NCBI RefSeq assembly: GCF_002929335.1
Contig: NZ_PJIL01000004.1
Span: 62,001 to 126,000 of the forward strand
From: Arthrobacter sp. Y81
Lineage (GTDB): Bacteria > Actinomycetota > Actinomycetes > Actinomycetales > Micrococcaceae
Length of the DNA: 64,000 nucleotides
Reading direction: 5' to 3'
Shown here: positions 59,559-64,000 of the stretch, one piece after another
How positions within the stretch are numbered: position 1 is the stretch's first letter
Layout: every line of letters starts with the position of its first letter
Program-made: the position numbers and the translations under genes
The notes under the pieces: model-generated
What the model was told of the DNA's origin: nothing
The model's input: only the letters and a program-made list of their open reading frames with translations
Database searches by the model: none

Positions 59559-60434
59559 CTAGGCGGCGAGCGCCACCGCTTTCTTGCGGCGCGCCTTCGC
59601 CAGCCGGGTGCCGATCAGCCCCTGGCGGGGGCTGAACAGGTAGACGACGGCGAAGATGGCACTCTGGGTGAGCACCACCATAGCGCCGGAGGCGGTGTCC
59701 AGGTAGTAGCTGAGGTAGATGCCGGCAATGGAGCACAGCGCCGAAATCACCGGGGCGATCACCAGCATGCGGGAGAACCGGTCGGTCAGCAGGTAGGCCG
59801 TGGCGCCGGGGATGATCAGCATGGCCACCACGAGCACCACGCCCACGGTCTGCAGCGCCACCACCGAGGTGAGCGCCAGAAGGCCCAGCAGCAGCGCCCC
59901 CAGCCTTTTCGGGGACAGCCCGATGGCGTGGGCGTGCGTGGGATCGAAGGCGTAGAGCGTGAGGTCCCGCCGCTTGAGGATGAGGATGGCGAACGCCACC
60001 ACTCCCAGCACCAGTACCTGGATGAGGTCCGGAATGCTGACGCCCAGCAGATTGCCGAAGATGATGTGGTTGAGGTCGGTCTGGCTCGGTGTGACGGAGA
60101 TGAGCACCAGGCCCAGGGCGAACAGCGAGGTGAACACGATGCCGATGGCCGCGTCCTCCTTCACCCGGCTGGTGTTCCGGACCACCCCGATCAGGGTAAC
60201 GGCGATCAGCGCGAAGACCAGCGCCCCCAGCGCGAACGGCGCCCCCACGATGTAGGCGAGGACCACGCCCGGGAGCACGGCGTGGGAGACGGCGTCGCCC
60301 ATGAGCGACCAGCCGATCAGCACCAGCCAGCAGCTCAGCACGGCGCAGACAATGGCGGCGAGCGCTGTGGTGATGATGGCGCGGACCATGAAGTCGTAGC
60401 TCAGCGGTTCAAGCAGGAGGTCAAAGAGATCCAT
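59559..60434 (-). CDS. Mn/Zn ABC transporter permease
   Basis: 291 residues with about eight helices, of the ABC-3 (ZnuB/MntB/SitC) family: SLMGDAVSHAVLPGVVLAYI is the conserved cytosolic coupling region, and ALQTVGVVLVVAMLIIPGAT is near the end. Imports manganese or zinc with the adjacent ATPase and lipoprotein. Two bp after the ATPase stop. Confidence 0.9.
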   Translation of the reverse strand: MDLFDLLLEPLSYDFMVRAIITTALAAIVCAVLSCWLVLIGWSLMGDAVSHAVLPGVVLAYIVGAPFALGALVFALIAVTLIGVVRNTSRVKEDAAIGIVFTSLFALGLVLISVTPSQTDLNHIIFGNLLGVSIPDLIQVLVLGVVAFAILILKRRDLTLYAFDPTHAHAIGLSPKRLGALLLGLLALTSVVALQTVGVVLVVAMLIIPGATAYLLTDRFSRMLVIAPVISALCSIAGIYLSYYLDTASGAMVVLTQSAIFAVVYLFSPRQGLIGTRLAKARRKKAVALAA

Positions 60435-60436
60435 GG

Positions 60437-61264
60437 TCAGTTCCTGCCCTGGTGGTTCGAGAAGTCCTGCACCTGGCGGCCCGCGCCGGATGGATCCGGG
60501 GCATCCTCATCGGGGAGATCCTCGTCCGGGAGGTCCCGGTTGAGGACGTCCAGGCCGAAGGCCATGGCCAGGTTCTCGGGCTGCAGGACCAGCTCGGGCG
60601 GGCCGTGCATCAGGACCTTGCGCATCAGCAGCACCGCTTCGTCGCACAGCTGGGGCAGGGCGTGAAGGTCGTGGGTGGAAATGAGGATGGTGCAGCCGTC
60701 CGAGGCGAGTTCACGCAGCAGGCGGGTAATGGTGGCTTCGGAGCGTTTGTCCACTCCGGCGAACGGCTCGTCCAGGAGCATCATGGTGGCGCCCTGGGCG
60801 ATGCCCCGGGCCACGAATGCGCGCTTCTTCTGGCCGCCGGAGAGCTGGCCGATCTGCCGGTTCGCGAACTCGGAGAGTTCCACCCGGTCAAGGGCGAGCT
60901 CGACGGCGGCACGGTCCGCCTTGGAGGGGCGGCGGGTGAAGCCCTGGTGCCCGTAGCGGCCCATCATCACCACGTCGCGGACAGACAGCGGGAACTGCCA
61001 GTCCACGTCCTCGCTCTGCGGGACGTAGCCGATGCCGCCCTCCTTGCGCGCCTTGGCCGGTGACTCACCGTTGATGAGGACGCGGCCGGCGTCGGGCTTG
61101 ATCATTCCCATGATCACTTTGAACAGGGTGGACTTTCCGGAGCCGTTCATGCCGATCAGGCCGCAGATCCGTGCGGTGTCCAGGGTCAGTGACGCGGCGT
61201 CCAGGGCAAGGACCTCGCCGTAGTGGACGGTGACGTTTTCAACCAGGATGGCCGGGCTGCTCAT
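60437..61264 (-). CDS. Mn/Zn ABC transporter ATP-binding protein
   Basis: 275 residues. Walker A GMNGSGKSTLFK, signature LSGGQKKRAFVARGI, Walker B MMLLDEPFAG. The C-terminal tail is acidic (DLPDEDLPDEDAPD) and may contact metal. Central gene of the importer operon; its ATG overlaps the lipoprotein gene's stop (ATGA). Confidence 0.92.
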   Translation of the reverse strand: MSSPAILVENVTVHYGEVLALDAASLTLDTARICGLIGMNGSGKSTLFKVIMGMIKPDAGRVLINGESPAKARKEGGIGYVPQSEDVDWQFPLSVRDVVMMGRYGHQGFTRRPSKADRAAVELALDRVELSEFANRQIGQLSGGQKKRAFVARGIAQGATMMLLDEPFAGVDKRSEATITRLLRELASDGCTILISTHDLHALPQLCDEAVLLMRKVLMHGPPELVLQPENLAMAFGLDVLNRDLPDEDLPDEDAPDPSGAGRQVQDFSNHQGRN

Positions 61265-62229
61265 GATGCCGCTCCTGTCAGTGCTTCGGTGATGATCTTG
61301 GAGTCGTGCCGGATGAGGTCCAGGTACGTGGGGACGGGGCCGTCCGCTTCGGACAGCGAGTCCACGTAGAGCACGCCGCCGAATTTCGCGCCCGTGGCTC
61401 CCTCCACTTGGCGCATGGGAGCATCGGAGACCGTGGACTCGCAGAACACGGCAGGGACCTTGTTGGCCTTGACGAATTCGATGGCCCGGGCGATCTGCTG
61501 CGGCGTGGCCTGCTGCTCGGCGTTGACGGCCCAGATGTAGACCTCGCGGAGGCCGGCGTCGCGCGCCAGGTAGGAGAAGGCCCCTTCACAGGTCACCAGC
61601 GCCCGCTGCGCCTCCGGAACGGAGGCGAGCTTCTGCACCATTTCGTCCTTCACGGTCTGCAGCTTGGCCTTGTAGGCCGCACCGTTCGCCTCGAAGGTGG
61701 ACGCGTTGTCCGGGTCGAGCTTCGAGAACGCCTTCACCATGTTGTCCACGTAGATCTGGACGTTGACCGGCGACATCCACGCGTGCGGGTTCGGCTTGCC
61801 CTGGTAGGAGTCTTCGCTGATGGACATCACTTCCACGCCTTCGCTCACCACGGCGTGCGGAACATCCAGGCCCTCGACGAACTGGGCGAACCAGGCTTCG
61901 AGGTTCAGGCCGTTGTCCAGGATCAGGTCCGCCTTGGACGCCTTGCGGATGTCCCCTGGAGTGGGCTCATAGCCGTGGATTTCGGCGCCGGCCTTGGTGA
62001 TGGACTCGACCTGCAGCTTGTCCCCGGCCACGTTCTGCGCGACATCCGCCAGCACGGTGAAGGTGGTCAGCACCACGGGCTTCTCGCTCCCTGACCCTTG
62101 GCCGGGGGCGGCACCCCCGCACGCGGCTAGGGACAGGCAGAGGAAAACGGCGACGACGGCGGCTCCGGCAGTGCGAAGGCCCCCGGTTCGGCGGACTACT
62201 TTGGCGCACCGAAACAGAAATTTAGGCAT
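61261..62229 (-). CDS. Mn/Zn-binding lipoprotein (cluster 9 solute-binding protein)
   Basis: 322 residues. Signal peptide with lipobox LSLAACGG, so membrane-anchored outside the cell. Metal ligands of the TroA/MntA type are expected from EIHGYEPTPGD (His), NPHAWMSPVN (His), an ECESTVSD-like Glu (FCESTVSD) and the C-terminal YVDSL Asp. The last two ligands favour manganese over zinc. Start at ATG 62229; a -10-like TACAAT on the minus strand (62237-62242) puts transcription start at the ATG, so it is probably leaderless. Confidence 0.87.
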   Translation of the reverse strand: MPKFLFRCAKVVRRTGGLRTAGAAVVAVFLCLSLAACGGAAPGQGSGSEKPVVLTTFTVLADVAQNVAGDKLQVESITKAGAEIHGYEPTPGDIRKASKADLILDNGLNLEAWFAQFVEGLDVPHAVVSEGVEVMSISEDSYQGKPNPHAWMSPVNVQIYVDNMVKAFSKLDPDNASTFEANGAAYKAKLQTVKDEMVQKLASVPEAQRALVTCEGAFSYLARDAGLREVYIWAVNAEQQATPQQIARAIEFVKANKVPAVFCESTVSDAPMRQVEGATGAKFGGVLYVDSLSEADGPVPTYLDLIRHDSKIITEALTGAAS

Positions 62230-62242
62230 ACCGAATATTGTA
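62221..62242 (-). promoter_or_regulatory. Promoter and possible MntR/DtxR-type box of the metal importer
   Basis: Minus-strand -10 TACAAT (62237-62242) lies 18 bp from TTGCAG (62261-62266). TTAGG-CATA-CCGAA (62222-62235) is a near-symmetrical DtxR-type half-site pair overlapping the presumed transcription and translation start. Suggestive only. Confidence 0.45.
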
Positions 62243-62369
62243 CGGGGTGCCTCATCGCGGCTGCAACGTCGCTGCTTCACACGCCGACCCAACTGACTCG
62301 CATTTAACGTCGTCATTCACCGTTTTCACGACGCCAACTGCCAGTCAGTTGGGAAGCTAGGCTGGAGAT

Positions 62370-63131
62370 ATGGGAACAGCTCTCCGCAATTCCCCGGCGC
62401 CACAGCCGGATCTCTACCGTTTCTCCGCGCTCGACTACACCACCGTGGGGCTCTACGTGGCTGTGGCGGCACTCTTTGCCGTGGCAGGATCGCCGCTGCA
62501 ACCGCTGCTGCTGCAGCTCTCCCCGGACCCCACTATTGCCGTGTACTCGGTGAACCTGCTGTTCTACGGCGGCGTCGGTGTCCTGGCCTTGGCTGCCGCC
62601 CGCCGGGTTGTCTCCCGGGACCTCCGCGTCCTGGCCACCAGGCCCTGGTTCACGCTGATCATGATTCCCGTCGCGGTGGTGGCCATGCTGATCCTGACGG
62701 CCCTGCTGGTGGCCCTCACCGGACCGGTGCAGGGCTCCGCCAACCAGGCCAATGTCCAGGCGCTCGTTCAACAGGTGTCGCCGTGGCTGATTGTGCCGCT
62801 GCTTGTCATCGTGGGTCCGTTTGTGGAGGAGTACATCTTCCGCCACCTGCTGATCGGCAAGCTCAGCCGCCGCGTCAACATCTGGGTGTGCTGCGTCCTG
62901 TCCACGGTCCTCTTCGCGGCGCTGCACATCGTGGGCCAGGAAACCCTCACGCTGCCGGTGCTGATGCCGTACCTGGCCATGGGCGCCACGCTGGTGTTCG
63001 TGTATGTGTGGACCGGGAAGAACGTGATGTTCTCCTACTTCGTCCATGCCGCCAAGAACCTGCTGGCCGTGGTGTTCATCTACGCGATCCCGCCCGAACT
63101 GATGGAGCAGCTGCAGCAGGTCCAGCCCTAG
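62370..63131 (+). CDS. CPBP (CAAX-like) intramembrane metalloprotease
   Basis: 253 residues with about seven hydrophobic helices. Abi/CPBP motifs: EEYIFRHLLIG (EExxxR, near 151-161), FAALHIVGQ (FxxxH-like, near 187-195) and a final SYFVHAAKN His. Membrane protease or related regulatory protein; in bacteria sometimes tied to bacteriocin immunity or envelope signalling. Divergent from the metal-importer operon, with about 140 bp between. Confidence 0.86.
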   Translation: MGTALRNSPAPQPDLYRFSALDYTTVGLYVAVAALFAVAGSPLQPLLLQLSPDPTIAVYSVNLLFYGGVGVLALAAARRVVSRDLRVLATRPWFTLIMIPVAVVAMLILTALLVALTGPVQGSANQANVQALVQQVSPWLIVPLLVIVGPFVEEYIFRHLLIGKLSRRVNIWVCCVLSTVLFAALHIVGQETLTLPVLMPYLAMGATLVFVYVWTGKNVMFSYFVHAAKNLLAVVFIYAIPPELMEQLQQVQP

Positions 63132-63226
63132 TGGCTCAGGGACAGGCCGCGGCGACCCTCTGAACCCGGACCGGAACTGTCCGCAAAACACTTCCGGCGG
63201 GAACACCGCCGTCGTAGTTTTGACCC

Positions 63227-63667
63227 ATGGGACTCAACATTCAGATAGCGATCGACTGCAGTAATCCGCATGAACTTGCCGACTGGTGGGCGGAAACCCT
63301 GGACTGGGCGGTGGAACCGCAGGATGAAGCGTTCATCCGGTCCATGATCGAGCAGGGGTTTGCCACCGAAGCCGAAACAAAGACCCACAACGGCAGGCTG
63401 GTGTGGGCTGCCGGCGCAGCGATCCGGCCGGTCGAGGAACTCGAAGCCAAGGCACCCGCCCGCCGACTGCTGTTCCAGACCGTGCCGGAAGCGAAGACCA
63501 TAAAAAACCGGGTGCATTGGGATGTCCGCCTTGACGGCAGGGACAAGGATGAGGTCCGCGCGGAGCTTGAGGCACGCGGCGCAAAATTCCTGTGGACCGC
63601 CAGCCAGGGGCCGCACGAATGGCACACCATGGCGGACCCCGAAGGCAACGAGTTCTGTATCAGCTGA
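63227..63667 (+). CDS. VOC/glyoxalase-like protein
   Basis: 146 residues of the glyoxalase-like domain: IQIAIDCSNPHELADWWAET at the N-terminus and WHTMADPEGNEFCIS at the C-terminus. Substrate unknown. Stands alone between the protease and menB. Confidence 0.83.
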   Translation: MGLNIQIAIDCSNPHELADWWAETLDWAVEPQDEAFIRSMIEQGFATEAETKTHNGRLVWAAGAAIRPVEELEAKAPARRLLFQTVPEAKTIKNRVHWDVRLDGRDKDEVRAELEARGAKFLWTASQGPHEWHTMADPEGNEFCIS

Positions 63668-63688
63668 GGCGATTACTAGACTCGGTCT

Positions 63689-64000
63689 GTGAGCAACGAA
63701 TTCCCAGCCAAGGTATCCGACGTCTTTGACCCCTCCCGGTGGCGCACCGTGGCCGGCTTCGACGACTTCCAGGACATGACCTACCACCGGCAGGTTGAGC
63801 GGGACTCGGACGGCGCCGTGCTGCGGGACCTGCCCACGGTCCGCATCGCCTTCAACCGCCCGGAGGTCCGGAACGCATTCCGCCCGGGCACCGTGGACGA
63901 GCTCTACCGCGCCATGGACCATGCCCGCATGACCCCCAACGTGGCCACGGTGCTGCTCACGGGCAACGGGCCGTCACCCAAGGACGGCGGCCACTCGTTC
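63689..64000 (+). CDS. menB: 1,4-Dihydroxy-2-naphthoyl-CoA synthase, 3' truncated by window edge
   Basis: Only the first 104 residues are present. They match MenB of the crotonase fold: SDVFDPSRWRTVAGFDDFQD at the N-terminus, IAFNRPEVRNAFRPGTVDEL and LLTGNGPSPKDGGHSF, the substrate-binding oxyanion segment. MenB makes the bicyclic ring of menaquinone. Begins with GTG at 63689, 21 bp after the VOC stop. Confidence 0.93.
   Translation, partial: MSNEFPAKVSDVFDPSRWRTVAGFDDFQDMTYHRQVERDSDGAVLRDLPTVRIAFNRPEVRNAFRPGTVDELYRAMDHARMTPNVATVLLTGNGPSPKDGGHSF

Overview
The window is high-GC actinobacterial chromosome, most likely from a soil Micrococcaceae (Arthrobacter or Pseudarthrobacter type). This is inferred from GTG/TTG starts, several apparently leaderless genes, an E. 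coli-length two-domain Pta with AckA, an actinobacterial-type phenylacetate gene set and the overall gene style. No rRNA, tRNA or CRISPR was seen. The left edge cuts an oligopeptidase B gene and the right edge cuts menB.

Layout. 1-8.9 kb: oligopeptidase B, a Tat-exported metallophosphoesterase, an acetyltransferase, an MmyB-type regulator followed by two SDR genes that are both wrecked by internal deletions, and an orphan Egghead-like glycosyltransferase. 8.9-16.2 kb: ackA and pta, split by a compact metal-efflux operon (ArsR-type repressor, two CDF transporters, membrane-anchored DsbA-like protein) and two small genes. 16.2-25.2 kb: a TetR/membrane-protein pair, then phenylacetate genes (paaI, paaK, a TetR regulator, paaZ, a second thioesterase). 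Their lower-pathway partners (thiolase, enoyl-CoA hydratase, hydroxyacyl-CoA dehydrogenase) lie at 43.7-46.7 kb. Similar TetR-type palindromes precede all of these units, so they look like one dispersed regulon. The ring-epoxidase genes paaABCDE are not in the window.

The most striking object is at 27200-30029. It is a 2,830-bp transposon with 25-bp terminal inverted repeats (23/25 identical) and a perfect 5-bp target duplication (TCAGG). The repeats closely resemble ends of the Tn402/Tn5053 (TniA) family. It carries only an 84-codon TniA N-terminal stump plus arsD-arsA, encoding an arsenite metallochaperone and the pump ATPase. No pump, repressor or reductase gene is present. A second set of such ends brackets 38971-42499, enclosing a methyltransferase-like membrane protein, an MFS fragment, an MFS transporter and an ArsR-rhodanese regulator. 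One of its ends cuts a SnoaL-like gene.

30-38.9 kb holds secreted and stress genes: a DUF4397 protein, a ferritin with a His/Gly tail, an ECF sigma/anti-sigma pair, flavohaemoglobin, an LPXTG-anchored S1 protease, a tyrosine phosphatase and an SGNH hydrolase. 46.8-64 kb holds a pentapeptide-repeat/SRPBCC pair, CsbD, dienelactone hydrolase, an amino-acid permease, the nirBD nitrite reductase operon, an ABC-F protein, an autoregulated RHH-DUF4097-DrrAB-like operon, a Mn/Zn ABC importer, a CAAX protease, a VOC protein and menB.

Intergenic regions hold several repeat families: a palindrome present three times in the first 7 kb, a cluster of GAGAGAGCGTCGG repeats, a 53-bp copy of part of ackA, and several long hairpins between convergent genes.
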